The notes beneath the pieces were generated by a model. The model was given only the letters and a program-made list of their open reading frames with translations. It searched no databases and was not told the origin of the DNA. Positions 24,787 through 35,967 of a stretch of DNA of 52,862 nucleotides are shown one piece after another (position 1 is the first letter of the stretch; every line of letters begins with the position of its first letter). This stretch comes from Fibrobacter succinogenes. Lineage in GTDB: Bacteria > Fibrobacterota > Fibrobacteria > Fibrobacterales > Fibrobacteraceae. The stretch lies in NCBI GenBank assembly GCA_902776765.1, contig CACYRP010000025.1, positions 1 through 52,862 on the forward strand. The letters are read 5' to 3'. The translations under genes and the position numbers were made by a program.

Positions 24787-27700
24787 CTAAAATTTTGACG
24801 AATTAACACCCATTTCGAGCAAGTAACCGCCCTTTGCACCGCCAACAGGCCCCAATTCGACCTTCCAATCCGCCAAACGGATAATATCCGGATGGTGTTC
24901 GATGACAATGACCGTATCGCCACGGGCCGAAAGCCTGCGCAAGAGGTTCCAGAGAATCTGAATATCCTTCAAATGAAGCCCTGTCGTCGGTTCGTCAAGC
25001 AGGTAAACCATCTCATTAGCCGGACGGCGGCAAAGCTCAGCAGCAAGCTTCAAGCGCTGGGATTCACCACCCGAAAGCGTCGTCACCGGCTGGCCAAGTT
25101 TCACGTACGGGAGGCCCACATCGCGGAGGCATTCCAGCTTCGGCAAAATCTTCGGCTGGTCCTTGAAGAACTCGCAGGCTTCCACAATGCGCATATCGAG
25201 CACGTCGGCAATGTTCTTGCCCTTGAACGTAACCGTGAGCGTTTCCTGGTTGTAGCGTTTGCCACCGCAAGCTTCGCATGTTTCCCAAATGTCCGAGAGG
25301 AAGTGCATTTCGACAGCGATGGCGCCGCGTCCTTCGCAAACGGGGCAGCGCCCACGCGCCAGGTTGTAACTGAAGCGTCCGTAATCAAAGCCCTTGACCT
25401 TGGACTGTTCGAGCTTGGAGAACAGCTTGCGGATATCGTCAAAGACGCCTGTAAAACTTGCCGGCGTACTGCGCGGTGTTCCTGAAATGGGGCTCTGATC
25501 GACGAGCAAAACCTCACCACTCTGCTTTTTGCGACCACGCGCCTGGAACTGCTTTTTAAGCGCCGGGAAAACTTCGTCCACAACAAGAGAACTCTTGCCC
25601 GAGCCCGAAACGCCGCAAACAACACTTACCGCCTTTTTCGGGAATTTCACAGACAAATTCTTCAAGTTGTTTGCCTTGAGGTTCTTGAACTCGTAAAATT
25701 CCGTATCGTCCGTGATTTGCACAGGTTCCAGCTGGTTTGCGACAGGCGTAGAATACGTGAGGAACTTGACCGTTTCGCTGCGCGGGAACTGTTGCAGAGC
25801 ATACGGTTTTGCAAGTTCTTTCGGAGAGCCTTCGGCAACGACTTCGCCACCGAAATCGCCAGCCCCCGGGCCCATATCGATAATATGGTCTGCGGCCTGC
25901 ATCATCTTGATATCGTGTTCCACGACCACAAGCGTATTGCCCAAATCGCGCAAGCGGTACAGCGTATCCAAGAGTTTCGCGGTATCACTTTCGTGGAGGC
26001 CCACCGTCGGTTCGTCAAGCACATAAAGCACGCCTTCGAGGCCGCTACCGATCTGGCTTGCTAAACGGATGCGCTGGGATTCGCCACCCGAGAGCGTATC
26101 GCCAGCACGGTCGAGACCAATGTAGCCAAGCCCCACGCTAATCAGAAAATCCAAACGCCCAATGATTTCACGGAGTAGCGGCGCTGCAATCGTCTTTTTG
26201 CTTTCTGCCGTCACGGAAGTCGCATTTTCTTCTTTTGTGAAATCCACTTTCGCAAACCAGTCACGAGCTTCGGCAATGCTCATGTGATGAATATCCATGA
26301 TGTTCTTGCCTAAGATGCGCACCGCAAGATATTCGGGCTTTAAGCGTTCGCCGTGGCAATCGGGGCATTCTTCGCCATCCTTGAAGTGGCCAAGACCAAG
26401 GCAAGTTTCGCAGGCGCCCCAGTGCGTGTTGAAACTGAAATGCTTGGGGTTCAGTGCCGAATCCATGTACCAGCCGCATTCCGGGCAGCCGGGCTTTTCA
26501 CTTGCCGAGAGGCGTTCTTCGCCATCGCAATCCACATACAAAATGCCGTTACCATCGCGGTAGCCGCGTTCAAAGGCTTCGACCAGGCGGGCGCGATTTT
26601 CTTCCTTGACCACCACGGAATCGACCACGGCAAGCAACTGCTTTTCGCGAATCGGGATTTTCGGCAGCGGAAGTTCTACGAGTTTTTTGCCGAGATAAAC
26701 CTTGCGGTACCCCTTTTCCGTGAGGATCTTGGATAACTTAATTTCGTCCTTGATTTCGAACGGGGCGAGTACCGTCACCATTTTGTTGAGGTCGCGGTCA
26801 AATGCAAATTGCATCAAGTCGCCGGCGGCATAAGAGCTCACTGGCTTTCCGCAATGGAGGCAGTGGGCAGTTCCCACGCGGGCCCACAAAATGCGGAAGT
26901 AGTCGTAAATTTCGGTAAGCGTTGCCACCGTACTGCGGGGGCTCTTGCTTGCGCTCTTTTGGTCAATGGCAATGGCAGGAGCTAGACCCGAAATGGAATC
27001 AATGCTACCGCGGTCGGGGCGGCCCAAGAATCGGCGAGCATACGTGCTGAGGGTTTCCACAAAGCGACGCTGCCCTTCGCTAAAGAGCGTATGGAACGCG
27101 AGGCTCGACTTGCCCGAGCCCGAAACGCCCGTAATCACGGTGAGCTTGTGGCGCGGGATCGTCACGTCAATGTTCTTGAGGTTGTGCTTGCGAGCACCAT
27201 GCACTTCGATATCCAGCGAGTAGTTTTCACCCTTTTCGTCCGTGCGTGCAAAATGCTTGTTTTCGCCATGCTTCTTCGCCAAGACCGGAGCGAGGTAGCG
27301 CCCGGTTTCGCTCTTTTTGCATTTGGCAATTTGTTCAGGAGTTCCAGTCGCGATAATGCGACCGCCGTTCACGCCCGCATCCGGACCCAAGTCAATAATC
27401 CAGTCCGCGCACTTGATCACGTCCAGGTTGTGTTCAATCACGACGACGCTGTTCCCGAGACTACGCAAGCGGTTCAAGCATTCCAGCAATCGGCGGATAT
27501 CTTCAAAATGCAAACCGGTCGTCGGTTCATCCAGCAAGTAAAGCGTTTTGCCCGTACCTGGGCGACGCAGTTCCGAAGCGATTTTCACGCGCTGCGCTTC
27601 GCCGCCGCTAAGCGTTGTCGAGGGTTGCCCCAGCGTCAAATAGCCGAGGCCCACTTCGCAAAGGAGCTTGAGCGGTTCTGCAATTTTCGAAATGTCCTTG

Positions 27701-30120
27701 AAAAATTCAGCGGCTTCGGCAATGCTCATGTCAAGAACTTCAGAAATGTTCTTACCCTTGAAATAAACTTCACGGGTCGCTTCGTTAAAGCGCTTGCCAT
27801 CGCAAACATCGCAAGTGACTTGCACACTCGGCAAAATGTGCATGTCGATAACCTTCACGCCAGCGCCTTCACAAGCGTCACAGCGACCACCCTTCACGTT
27901 AAAGCTAAAACGGCTCTTGGTGTAGCCACGCACTTTACTTTCTTCCATGCCCGCAAAGAGGTCACGGATATCGTCCCAAATTTTCGTGTAAGTCGCCGGG
28001 TTGCTGCGCGGGGTGCGTCCAATCGGCGTCTGGTCAATTTCGATGACCTTGTCAATGTTTTCGAGACCTTCCAAATGGTCAAACTTGCCGACCGGTTCTT
28101 CGGAATTGTAGAACACGCGAGCAAGTTCACGGCGCAAAATCTGGTTCACAAGCGTACTCTTGCCCGATCCCGAAACACCCGTCACTACGGTAAACGCACC
28201 ACCCAGCGGGATTTCAACATCAATGTTCTTGAGGTTGTTTTCGCAAGCACCGCAAATCTTGAGCTTAGGCGTTTTTGCATCGATTTTCAAGCGCTGCGAC
28301 GGGATTTCAATCGCTTTGCGACCGCTCAAATAGGCACCCGTAAGCGAAGACTTGTTTTTCTCCAGCTCTTCGACCGTACCTGCCGCCAAAATGCGACCGC
28401 CCTCAACACCGGCACCCGGCCCCACGTCAATCACGCAATCCGCATGACGCATCGTATCCTCATCGTGTTCCACGATGAGGAGGCTGTTGCCTTGGGCTCG
28501 CAAACGTTCCAGCATTTCGAGCAACTTGTCGTTATCGCGCGGATGGAGGCCAATACTCGGCTCGTCAAGCACGTAGAGCACGCCCTGCAAGCCCGCACCC
28601 ACGGCGCTCGCGAGCCTGATACGCTGCGCCTCGCCGCCCGAAAGCGTCGAAGCCTTGCGGCTAATGTCCAAATAGCCAAGGCCCACCGCCTTCAAGAATC
28701 CAAGGCGCCCGCGGATTTCCTTGAGCACTTCGCGACCAATGCGCTGTTCCTTGGGGGAGAGTTTTAGCTTGTCAAAAAATTCAACAGACTTTTCGACGGA
28801 CCATTCCGTCATTTCACAAATGTTGTGTCCGTGGAAATCGACGGCGGCTGCAATGCGGTTGATTCGCGTTCCGTGACATTCAGGGCAAACACCAATCTGC
28901 ATGTACTTTCGGAAGTGGTAAATATGCCACATGTCCCAAAGTTCCTGCATAATCGTCACCACGCCGCGTTCGCTCCCGCTGGGAGTCCCGTAAAGCACGG
29001 CATCCTGTTGCGCCTTCTTGAGCTTGTTCCACGGCGTATCAAGCGAAAAGTGCATTTCGTTTGCAATGGTGCGCAAGTTGCGCCAGCCGAAATCGCTAAA
29101 AATAATGCAGCCGTCATCCTTCTTTTGCGGGGCAAGGCAACCCTCTTTCAAAGACAAATTCGGATTCGGCACAATCAAGTTAATATCAAATTCGCAACTT
29201 TCGCCAAGGCCCTTGCAGGCGGGGCATTGCCCCTTCGGGTCGTTAAAGCTAAAGAATCGCGGTTCGAGTTCCGGGATAGAAATTCCGCACTTCGGGCAAG
29301 CAAGTTGCGTACCCTGCAAGCGGTATTCTTCCTTCGCGGCGGCCCCACCCTGCGACGCATTCGCCGTACCGCCCGCCGCATCGGAACCGCCCGCAGCATC
29401 CGAAGTTAGCAAGAACGAAACGAGCTTTCCGTCCGTGAACTTCAAAGCACCTTCAATCGCTTCGCGCAAACGGCTCATGTTCTTGCGTTCCAGCGTCAAG
29501 CGGTCAATCACCACTTCAATCGTGTGCTTCTCGTAACGCACCAACAGCGGCACGTCTTCGAGCCTGTAAATCGTCCCATCCACGCGCACGCGGACAAAAC
29601 CATTCTCCTTGAGTTCCGCGAGTTCCTTGCGGTATTCGCCCTTGCGCTCCTGCACAATCGGTGCCATCACCAAAATCTTTTTATTCTCGTCGCTCGCGTA
29701 CAAGTTATCGACAATCTGGTCGACCGACTGCGCCTGGATCACCTTGCCGCACTTTGGGCAATGCGGAACGCCGAGGCGCGCAAACATCAAGCGGTAATGG
29801 TCCAAAATCTCGACCACCGTACCCACCGTACTGCGCGGGTTACGGTTCACCGTTTTCTGGTCAATCGAAATCGTCGGCGAAATGCCGCGAACGCTTTCCA
29901 CATCCGGATGCTTCATGCGACCGATGAACTGACGCGCATACGCCGAAAGCGACTCGACAAAGCGGCGCTGCCCTTCCTGGAACACCGTATCAAAAGCAAG
30001 ACTCGACTTGCCCGAGCCCGAAACGCCAGTAACCACGACAATCGAGTCGCGAGGAATCGTCAAATCAACATGGCGTAAATTATGTTCGTGAGCATCGCGG
30101 ATTTCAATAGATTTCGTCAT
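24787..30120 (-). CDS. uvrA: Tandem-duplicated UvrA, excinuclease ABC subunit A (1777 aa)
   Basis: UvrA finds bulky DNA lesions and loads UvrB in nucleotide excision repair. This protein contains two fused UvrA units, hence four ABC ATPase modules. Walker A motifs GVSGSGKS occur near residues 35, 652, 998 and 1505, and LSGGE signatures near 493, 836, 1346 and 1685. Copy one has normal UvrA spacing; copy two is about 110 residues shorter between its first Walker A and signature. Zinc-finger Cys pairs occur in both: CPKC/CPAC, CPEC and CDAC/CDVC in copy one; CLHC, CPEC/CETC, CPDC and CPVC/CEAC in copy two. Copy two lacks most of the stretch corresponding to the DNA-contacting insertion domain. 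Fused UvrA is known from Chlamydia and some other phyla. No uvrB is in the window. Confidence 0.95.
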   Translation of the reverse strand: MTKSIEIRDAHEHNLRHVDLTIPRDSIVVVTGVSGSGKSSLAFDTVFQEGQRRFVESLSAYARQFIGRMKHPDVESVRGISPTISIDQKTVNRNPRSTVGTVVEILDHYRLMFARLGVPHCPKCGKVIQAQSVDQIVDNLYASDENKKILVMAPIVQERKGEYRKELAELKENGFVRVRVDGTIYRLEDVPLLVRYEKHTIEVVIDRLTLERKNMSRLREAIEGALKFTDGKLVSFLLTSDAAGGSDAAGGTANASQGGAAAKEEYRLQGTQLACPKCGISIPELEPRFFSFNDPKGQCPACKGLGESCEFDINLIVPNPNLSLKEGCLAPQKKDDGCIIFSDFGWRNLRTIANEMHFSLDTPWNKLKKAQQDAVLYGTPSGSERGVVTIMQELWDMWHIYHFRKYMQIGVCPECHGTRINRIAAAVDFHGHNICEMTEWSVEKSVEFFDKLKLSPKEQRIGREVLKEIRGRLGFLKAVGLGYLDISRKASTLSGGEAQRIRLASAVGAGLQGVLYVLDEPSIGLHPRDNDKLLEMLERLRAQGNSLLIVEHDEDTMRHADCVIDVGPGAGVEGGRILAAGTVEELEKNKSSLTGAYLSGRKAIEIPSQRLKIDAKTPKLKICGACENNLKNIDVEIPLGGAFTVVTGVSGSGKSTLVNQILRRELARVFYNSEEPVGKFDHLEGLENIDKVIEIDQTPIGRTPRSNPATYTKIWDDIRDLFAGMEESKVRGYTKSRFSFNVKGGRCDACEGAGVKVIDMHILPSVQVTCDVCDGKRFNEATREVYFKGKNISEVLDMSIAEAAEFFKDISKIAEPLKLLCEVGLGYLTLGQPSTTLSGGEAQRVKIASELRRPGTGKTLYLLDEPTTGLHFEDIRRLLECLNRLRSLGNSVVVIEHNLDVIKCADWIIDLGPDAGVNGGRIIATGTPEQIAKCKKSETGRYLAPVLAKKHGENKHFARTDEKGENYSLDIEVHGARKHNLKNIDVTIPRHKLTVITGVSGSGKSSLAFHTLFSEGQRRFVETLSTYARRFLGRPDRGSIDSISGLAPAIAIDQKSASKSPRSTVATLTEIYDYFRILWARVGTAHCLHCGKPVSSYAAGDLMQFAFDRDLNKMVTVLAPFEIKDEIKLSKILTEKGYRKVYLGKKLVELPLPKIPIREKQLLAVVDSVVVKEENRARLVEAFERGYRDGNGILYVDCDGEERLSASEKPGCPECGWYMDSALNPKHFSFNTHWGACETCLGLGHFKDGEECPDCHGERLKPEYLAVRILGKNIMDIHHMSIAEARDWFAKVDFTKEENATSVTAESKKTIAAPLLREIIGRLDFLISVGLGYIGLDRAGDTLSGGESQRIRLASQIGSGLEGVLYVLDEPTVGLHESDTAKLLDTLYRLRDLGNTLVVVEHDIKMMQAADHIIDMGPGAGDFGGEVVAEGSPKELAKPYALQQFPRSETVKFLTYSTPVANQLEPVQITDDTEFYEFKNLKANNLKNLSVKFPKKAVSVVCGVSGSGKSSLVVDEVFPALKKQFQARGRKKQSGEVLLVDQSPISGTPRSTPASFTGVFDDIRKLFSKLEQSKVKGFDYGRFSYNLARGRCPVCEGRGAIAVEMHFLSDIWETCEACGGKRYNQETLTVTFKGKNIADVLDMRIVEACEFFKDQPKILPKLECLRDVGLPYVKLGQPVTTLSGGESQRLKLAAELCRRPANEMVYLLDEPTTGLHLKDIQILWNLLRRLSARGDTVIVIEHHPDIIRLADWKVELGPVGGAKGGYLLEMGVNSSKF

Positions 30121-30184
30121 GCAACCAAATATAAGAAAAGACCGCCGAATTGTCTAAAAATTAGTGAACATTTGGATAGAGCAA

Positions 30185-30206
30185 ACCAGACTCAGTCAAG
30201 TCTGGT
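30185..30206. other. Hairpin between the C25 gene and uvrA
   Basis: The perfect eight-base-pair stem ACCAGACT/AGTCTGGT has loop CAGTCA but no T tract on either strand. It lies upstream of uvrA and downstream of the C25-like gene, so it could be an operator or a weak terminator. Confidence 0.4.
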
Positions 30207-30356
30207 CGTATGGCTACGGACTTGCTGCGATAACCAAAACGACCCCAATAGCCTAAAAACGCCATTTTTACAGCCAATTTGCAGTTTCCGATGGGCTGAC
30301 AGATTGGAAAATGTTTGCTAGCACTTTTTATGTATGGTTTGGTCTGACAGAGCCAA

Positions 30357-32126
30357 TTACTGGATGTTGAAAAAGCCTTTGATTCTTCCCAAAAGGTCGT
30401 ACAGTTTGCCGTTTTTTTGTGGCATCCGTTGTGTTTTGACTTTGTGGATGCGAATCGTTTTTTGTTCTGGCACTTCCAGTTTTTGCATCGGATCTCCGAT
30501 AATCGATTCTCCATAGAACCAATCGTAAAGGTCTTCCTTGTGACCGTACTGGTTTCTTTTCACCCTTTCGTTCACCCATTCCCGGAACGATTCGCCAATG
30601 AACTTGTGCTCAAAGGCGTAGTACATGAAACCATCCATTTGGTCACTTCCACTGGTTTTGGACGAACCGATACTTACAAAACCGCCGTTAATCGTGTTAA
30701 AGATATGCTCGCTTCCAACAGAGGCGCTATTGGCGTTGCCGTAGAAATCATAGCAGGTAAGTGGACCACAGCAGGCAAAGTGGAAGAATCTCGGTGACAC
30801 GCACATGTTCCTTTCCACTTGTGTTATATCGAGCCCGTTTCCAAGACCCGTCTGGCCTCCGTGCCCACCATATAGGGCCCAATCATACTTATCTGATTTT
30901 ATGTTGTCTAGATATTCCTGCCCGTCAGCGATAGACTTATCAAGGGAGTCTGGGGAATAAAGAAGACTCAAACCATCAACGAATTTCTGGTCTAGAGGAT
31001 TGTTTAAGCCTCCTTCCTCAGTTAGGAACATGGCACTACGCGTACGTTTCTTGAACAAACCGAGATAGTAGCTGTGGATTTTCTCGAAATATCTCAATAA
31101 AAGTGTTCTGGGGTTACCGTAGAAACCGGCCGTGTTGGGGTCAATTCGAGAAACCCATATTTCAAAGGAATCAGAAACTGCGCCACTTTTGGAATAGTGC
31201 CCGTCAAAAACTCCATTGGATTTTCCAGAAATCCAAAGGTGCTTTATGTCCTCTTCGGGGAGCGAATCTATCATGAAAATATTTCCGTAAAAGGTTTGGT
31301 TGAGACCGCGTGTGCTCTTGTCATTTTGACGCCAAACGGAATCAGGGATTGGTTCATAGGAGGCATCATCCCCGCATTTCCATTTTAGTGTAAGATAAGC
31401 GGCGCCATATTCTTCTGCATAGTTTAGTTTGAATTTGTAGAGACTGTCTTTCTTGAATTGAAAAGCGCTGTAATATGGAATGTCCCAGTTGTTGAACCAT
31501 GCGTCAATGAGCAGGGAATCGTTAATCCAAAGGCGTCTGTCGTTGTCCGTGGTAAGTTGCAGGGAACAAAGCGCGGTGACTGGAGATTTGAGGTATCCGG
31601 AATATGCAATTGAAAAACTATCCGCCGGTACTTTCCCTGGTATCGGAGAACCGTTGACTACATTGAAGTTTAATGTTGTCGTGGTGGTGTCAAACAACTT
31701 TCCGCCATAGGCTTCGGGGCCTCCGGCAGCAGTGTCTTTCCAAATACCGTCAAGATCCATGAAGTATAAGTCTGTTACCCAACGTTGGTATCGGAATCCT
31801 TCTTCTGTTTTCTGGTAAAATTCAAATTGAGCTCGCGGAATATCTCCAACAAAAAGGGCTCCCGTGATGGAATCCTTCTTGCTGACGAGCATTTTTTTTA
31901 GGTCGGTCGCTTTCCCGCCGTTCTTCTGAGATTTGAAAGATACGATAGAGGCATTTACCTGATAAGTATTCCAGATGTCATCTGTATAGGTGTTTATGGC
32001 ATTCCTGATTTCGTTGTCTTTTATCATTTCGTCGTCAACGACAATGAGGATATCAGATGCTTTACTCCATGCGCAAACGGAAAATAGGAGAAATACCCCT
32101 AAAAAATATTTAAGTGTATTTTTCAT
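30357..32126 (-). CDS. Secreted gingipain-fold (C25-like) peptidase with inserted PA14 domain
   Basis: The start at 32126 has GGAGG six bases upstream and gives a clean signal peptide (MKNTLKYFLGVFLLFSV...). The catalytic-fold region carries WALYGGHGG (His near 417) and FHFACCG (Cys near 451), the His-Cys arrangement of C25/caspase-fold peptidases. Between the N-terminal part and this region lies a PA14-like segment (LTTDNDRRLWINDSLLIDAW... GAAYLTLKW), a carbohydrate-binding or recognition module. The C-terminus ends KLYDLLGRIKGFFNIQ, like the beginning of a type IX sorting tail but cut short. Codon use is richer in T-ending codons than neighbours, a hint of different origin. The gene stands alone. 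Confidence 0.75.
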   Translation of the reverse strand: MKNTLKYFLGVFLLFSVCAWSKASDILIVVDDEMIKDNEIRNAINTYTDDIWNTYQVNASIVSFKSQKNGGKATDLKKMLVSKKDSITGALFVGDIPRAQFEFYQKTEEGFRYQRWVTDLYFMDLDGIWKDTAAGGPEAYGGKLFDTTTTTLNFNVVNGSPIPGKVPADSFSIAYSGYLKSPVTALCSLQLTTDNDRRLWINDSLLIDAWFNNWDIPYYSAFQFKKDSLYKFKLNYAEEYGAAYLTLKWKCGDDASYEPIPDSVWRQNDKSTRGLNQTFYGNIFMIDSLPEEDIKHLWISGKSNGVFDGHYSKSGAVSDSFEIWVSRIDPNTAGFYGNPRTLLLRYFEKIHSYYLGLFKKRTRSAMFLTEEGGLNNPLDQKFVDGLSLLYSPDSLDKSIADGQEYLDNIKSDKYDWALYGGHGGQTGLGNGLDITQVERNMCVSPRFFHFACCGPLTCYDFYGNANSASVGSEHIFNTINGGFVSIGSSKTSGSDQMDGFMYYAFEHKFIGESFREWVNERVKRNQYGHKEDLYDWFYGESIIGDPMQKLEVPEQKTIRIHKVKTQRMPQKNGKLYDLLGRIKGFFNIQ

Positions 32127-32309
32127 GAAAGCCCTCCAAGACTTCATTAAAGACAAAATCTTTTTTAGGAAATATATAATTTTTTCTGTTTGAAAGGGCT
32201 ACGAGCCATAAACCAATAACTGTATTCTTCCGCACAAATCACACAGCCATTGAACATTCAATTTCATTTCAAAAAAAATTGGTTATATTAAAAATCAAGA
32301 AGGAGTTTT

Positions 32310-34034
32310 ATGAAGAATATTCATAAGTACATACTCATTACTTTTATCTGTGGGCTAATTTTCTTTATTCTCGGCTATCCCTGTCGAGAACTGTTCAAAA
32401 TTTCTGATACAACCGAAGTTCGAATTGTTGCTGCCCTCCCCTTGCTGTTCGGCATATCTTTTGGATTTTTCGGAGTCCTCGGTTGCGCCATCGCGAACCT
32501 CATTGCCGATATCATTTCAGGCTACGAACCCATCATCTTTATCCCCGGCTTTTTCGTCCAAATTATTTACGGTTATGTTCCCGCAGTCATCTGGAATTAC
32601 CTACGGCGAAAAGACAAGAATAAATTTAAGCTCGATAAAGTTTACAAGAATGTGCAATACATGCTCATCGTCATTCTCGACGCTCTCGCATCAGCATTCA
32701 TGGTTGTAAGCGTCATCAAGCTCAAGTATAACGAACAATATTTTTCATTACTTTCTGCAAATATTTTCTTTAACCAATTTATCACGATGGTGATTGTTGG
32801 CTTTCCATACCTTATTTGCGCCTCGCTGATACGCCAACACAACATGCGCAAAAAACAGAACAAGCCCTCAAACTTTATCTTCTCTTTTTCGCTCAACGAA
32901 AAATTCATCTTGTTCTTTTTAGTCTCAAGTATCGTCATCTCAGTCGCCATCGGAACCGCCAGTTTCCCTAGCATTGCTCTCAAGTACGGCGAAAACAATC
33001 TTCACCTCTGGAACTACGTTTACTTTTACATCGGCGGATTGCTCAACATATGTATTTGGGTTTCATTAGGCTTCCTTTACTACATGGAGCGAACCGTCAC
33101 AAGACCCATCGAAAGCATGAGCAAAATCGCAAAAACGTTCGGAAAAAACACAGACATTTACGAAAGGATCAACAACATTCTGCAAAAATGTCAAAAGTAT
33201 ATCTATTTCACTTCCGAAGTCGGCGAACTCGCACGTTCATACAAAGAAATGGCAACGGAACTCGACGATTACGTGAAAAACCTGACCGAAGCCACAGCAA
33301 AGCAACAAAAACTCCATACAGAACTATCCATTGCAACATCCATTCAACGCGCAGTCCTTTCAAAACCGCTTGAAGTCGAGGGATTCGAAAATTACGCTAT
33401 TATGCGCCCAGCCCTCGAAGTCGGCGGTGACTTTTATGATAACTTTTTTATCGATGACGATCACCTAGCCCTGCTGATTGCAGACGTTTCCGGGAAAGGA
33501 GTTCCAGCCGCGTTATTCATGATGGTTTCAAAAATCGTCTTGAAGCACAATCTACAAAACGGACTTTCGCCCGCCGAAGCGCTCAACCGCGCCAACGACG
33601 AACTTGCCGAGCACAATGTACACGACATGTTTGTCACATGCATCTGCGGAATACTGAATATCAAAACCGGGAAGCTCGTTTACGCCAATGCAGGGCACGA
33701 AAAGCCATTCATCAGGCACAAAGACGGCGAATTCAAAACGGCTGATGTCAAAAGCGGATTCGTTCTTGCAGGAATGCCTGGATACAAATACCAGAATTTC
33801 GAAGTTCAATTGCAGCCGGGCGATACCATATTCACCTACACCGATGGCATCCCGGAAGCGACAAACGAAAAAGACGAAGAATTCGGCATGGAACGTTTAC
33901 GGAAAATCCTCAACGACGCCAAGGACGACTCCATTCGACTCATGTGCCGAAAAGTCCGCATGGCAGTAAAGGAATTCTCGGGCAAAGCACCGCAGTTCGA
34001 CGATATCACAATGCTTTCATTCAAAATGAAATAA
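32310..34034 (+). CDS. Membrane SpoIIE-type PP2C serine phosphatase
   Basis: The N-terminal 170 or so residues form about five membrane helices, some resembling small-molecule-transporter S components. A further membrane hairpin and a HAMP-like segment follow (VTRPIESMSKIAKTFG). A coiled coil leads into a PP2C/SpoIIE domain with metal-binding Asp in VGGDFYDNF, LLIADVSGKGVPAALFM, IFTYTDGIPEA and FDDITMLSF. Such proteins dephosphorylate anti-sigma antagonists or similar partners in response to an input; no partner is encoded nearby. AAGGAG lies seven bases before the ATG. The gene is followed closely by tRNA-Ala, apparently in a separate unit. Confidence 0.88.
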   Translation: MKNIHKYILITFICGLIFFILGYPCRELFKISDTTEVRIVAALPLLFGISFGFFGVLGCAIANLIADIISGYEPIIFIPGFFVQIIYGYVPAVIWNYLRRKDKNKFKLDKVYKNVQYMLIVILDALASAFMVVSVIKLKYNEQYFSLLSANIFFNQFITMVIVGFPYLICASLIRQHNMRKKQNKPSNFIFSFSLNEKFILFFLVSSIVISVAIGTASFPSIALKYGENNLHLWNYVYFYIGGLLNICIWVSLGFLYYMERTVTRPIESMSKIAKTFGKNTDIYERINNILQKCQKYIYFTSEVGELARSYKEMATELDDYVKNLTEATAKQQKLHTELSIATSIQRAVLSKPLEVEGFENYAIMRPALEVGGDFYDNFFIDDDHLALLIADVSGKGVPAALFMMVSKIVLKHNLQNGLSPAEALNRANDELAEHNVHDMFVTCICGILNIKTGKLVYANAGHEKPFIRHKDGEFKTADVKSGFVLAGMPGYKYQNFEVQLQPGDTIFTYTDGIPEATNEKDEEFGMERLRKILNDAKDDSIRLMCRKVRMAVKEFSGKAPQFDDITMLSFKMK

Positions 34035-34108
34035 TGAACTTGCAGTTGCGGTCCGTCCACTTGCCAAACAACATTGCTTTAACTATATTCAGCCCACTAT
34101 CAAATTAT

Positions 34109-34181
34109 GGGGATATAGCTCAGTTGGTAGAGCGACAGGTTCGCAATCTGTAGGTCATGGGTTCGACTCCCACTATCTCCA
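34109..34181 (+). tRNA. tRNA-Ala (anticodon CGC)
   Basis: The 73-nt cloverleaf is complete: acceptor GGGGATA/TATCTCC with discriminator A, D arm GCTC/GAGC, anticodon arm ACAGG-TTCGCAA-TCTGT with CGC at 34142-34144, and T arm ATGGG-TTCGACT-CCCAC. The G3-U70 pair, the alanine identity element, is present. The CCA end is not encoded. Confidence 0.97.
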
Positions 34182-34185
34182 CGCA

Positions 34186-34215
34186 AAAGAGGCAAGCAAA
34201 TGCTTGTCTCTTTTT
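34186..34215 (+). terminator. Terminator after tRNA-Ala
   Basis: AAAGAGGCAAGC and GCTTGTCTCTTT pair around loop AAAT, followed by additional T. It sits directly after the tRNA. Confidence 0.85.
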
Positions 34216-34278
34216 GTTTTGTACCTATATATGAAACTCTTTCCTAACCACAGTTACCGCCTACTGTACAAAGCCGCC

Positions 34279-35436
34279 CTAAATATCCCACATCATGCCG
34301 AGTTTTAACTGCGTAAGCGTAGTTGTTTCGTTATAAAGTTTCTTATAAAGATGCGGCAAATACATACGCTTATAACTTCGTTCCAATCCCAAATAATAAT
34401 TCATCTTCCAATATTTCCACGAAACCGTTGCACCGCCCATCATATTGAATTTTTTGATTTTTTCATATTCCGAATCAGGAGCATCAATCGAAAAACCATA
34501 GAACAAATTCATCTTTGCTTCAACGGTAATCTTGTTTTTAAACTTGTAAGAAATTCTGGAACGGAATACAGGGCCAAGCCATTTCCCCACAGATTCGTTG
34601 AGCGTCCATTTTTCGACAATCGTTGTAACCGTATCATTTTCGGTTTCGTTATAAGATTGCTGTTCAACCAATTGACTTTCAAAATTATAGGTTGAATCCA
34701 CTTCGAACTTCGCTCCCACATAAACCGTTCCATTCAAACCTTCGGACACAGTCCTATGCCACGCTCCATACAGAGCAAACGACATCGGGCCAGAAGTCTG
34801 ATAATAAGCCCAAGCCACAGCACCCAAGCGCTGTTTTTCAAAGCGGAACAAGTCCTTTTCGAACCAAGCGTAAAAATCCGAAGATAGATTTTTGCCCTCG
34901 ATGTTAAAATCATAGCCAACATCCAAGAGCATTCCATGCCCAAACAACGTATATTCGAGTCCAAGGAAAACACTCCAATCGTTGGTATCGAGCACGGTCA
35001 TTTCATCGTTATTCAAAAAGTAATCGCCACGCACAGATGCGGCAAACGTATGCGCCCACGATCCTGCCACATAATCCACATACGGGTTCACTTTTAAAAA
35101 GAGGTTTCCGCCCATTTCGGCATCGTCCATCCCCGTAGCTATATAGTGCATGCCGTAAAAGCCAAGTTCCCCTGACACATGGAATTCCCAAGGATTTGTC
35201 AAGTCTGTCGTATCATTTCCAGACTTTCCAAGCGCAGCGTTATAATCGCGAATAATTCCCAGAATTTCTTCGGTGTATTCGCCAGGCAACGCCGCAGCCT
35301 CTTCAAAAGCTTGGAGTGCAGCAGGAATTTCGCCCGCTTCTTCAAGTTTCAACGCGCGATAATAAGCCTGTTCCTGCGTCTCGGCAAAGAGCGCAGTCGC
35401 AAGAAACAACAGAATTAAACCAAACAAAGGCCTCAT
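34279..35436 (-). CDS. Outer-membrane beta-barrel protein with N-terminal TPR-like segment
   Basis: The signal peptide (MRPLFGLILLFLATALFA) is followed by one or two TPR-like helices (ALKLEEAGEIPAALQAFEEA) and then about 300 residues of alternating aromatic/polar beta strands, with many Tyr and Trp in girdle-like positions (WKYWKMNYYLGLERSYKRMY). The protein ends in a hydrophobic aromatic strand (KLGMMWDI), as expected for an outer-membrane barrel. Its ATG follows the preceding gene's TAA directly, so it is the last gene of the five-gene signalling operon. Function is unknown. Confidence 0.8.
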   Translation of the reverse strand: MRPLFGLILLFLATALFAETQEQAYYRALKLEEAGEIPAALQAFEEAAALPGEYTEEILGIIRDYNAALGKSGNDTTDLTNPWEFHVSGELGFYGMHYIATGMDDAEMGGNLFLKVNPYVDYVAGSWAHTFAASVRGDYFLNNDEMTVLDTNDWSVFLGLEYTLFGHGMLLDVGYDFNIEGKNLSSDFYAWFEKDLFRFEKQRLGAVAWAYYQTSGPMSFALYGAWHRTVSEGLNGTVYVGAKFEVDSTYNFESQLVEQQSYNETENDTVTTIVEKWTLNESVGKWLGPVFRSRISYKFKNKITVEAKMNLFYGFSIDAPDSEYEKIKKFNMMGGATVSWKYWKMNYYLGLERSYKRMYLPHLYKKLYNETTTLTQLKLGMMWDI

Positions 35437-35928
35437 TTACTTTCTCTGAATCGGTTCTTTCTTCCAGTCACGCGGATTTCGCGTTTCCCAAGGATGGCCT
35501 TCGATTGGGCGCGGTATAAACGGACGCCGCGGTTCCATGTGGCCTGGTGCAAATGGCTTTACGAAAGGCCCCTTCGGCTGTTCCTTTTCTTCCATTTTCT
35601 TTTCATGGATAAGCTCATCCTTCGGTTTTTCAACCTTCTTCTCGATAGGAGATTCAAGCGCAGCCGGCTTTACCACAACATCGCGCATTTCACTTTTTTT
35701 GTCAGCCGTTTTGTTTCTCAAATTTTCGAGAATTTGTTCGCGTGCCGCACGACGTTCTTCGCGCAATCTCTGCCAGTCCTTATTTTCCTTTTCCGACAGA
35801 TTCGGAACCTTGTCAAAAGCTTCACGGGTCTCGACTGGCGTCGGGACACTAGCTTCCGGGCGAGATCCAAAATCGCCGGCCATAGCGGTTGCGGCCATCA
35901 TTGCTGACGCCATTACAATTTTTTTCAT
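35437..35928 (-). CDS. Small basic, Pro-rich periplasmic protein
   Basis: A signal peptide (MKKIVMASAMMAATAMA) precedes about 145 residues of charged helix (WQRLREERRAAREQILENLRN) and a Lys/Pro-rich tail (FVKPFAPGHMEPRRPFIPRP), probably largely disordered. The start at 35928 is preferred over 35952 because AGGAG lies eight bases upstream. It sits between the sigma-54 activator and the barrel protein and abuts the latter. The composition suggests a peptidoglycan- or partner-binding spacer, but no family was recognised. Confidence 0.75.
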   Translation of the reverse strand: MKKIVMASAMMAATAMAGDFGSRPEASVPTPVETREAFDKVPNLSEKENKDWQRLREERRAAREQILENLRNKTADKKSEMRDVVVKPAALESPIEKKVEKPKDELIHEKKMEEKEQPKGPFVKPFAPGHMEPRRPFIPRPIEGHPWETRNPRDWKKEPIQRK

Positions 35929-35967
35929 GACCACACTCCTTAAATAAAACATTTAACCAAACACCCC

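Noticed and set aside
27091..28767. 558-codon plus-strand frame opposite uvrA
   Set aside because: It is antisense to conserved ABC modules of uvrA with His/Arg/Phe-rich composition, so an artefact of codon bias.
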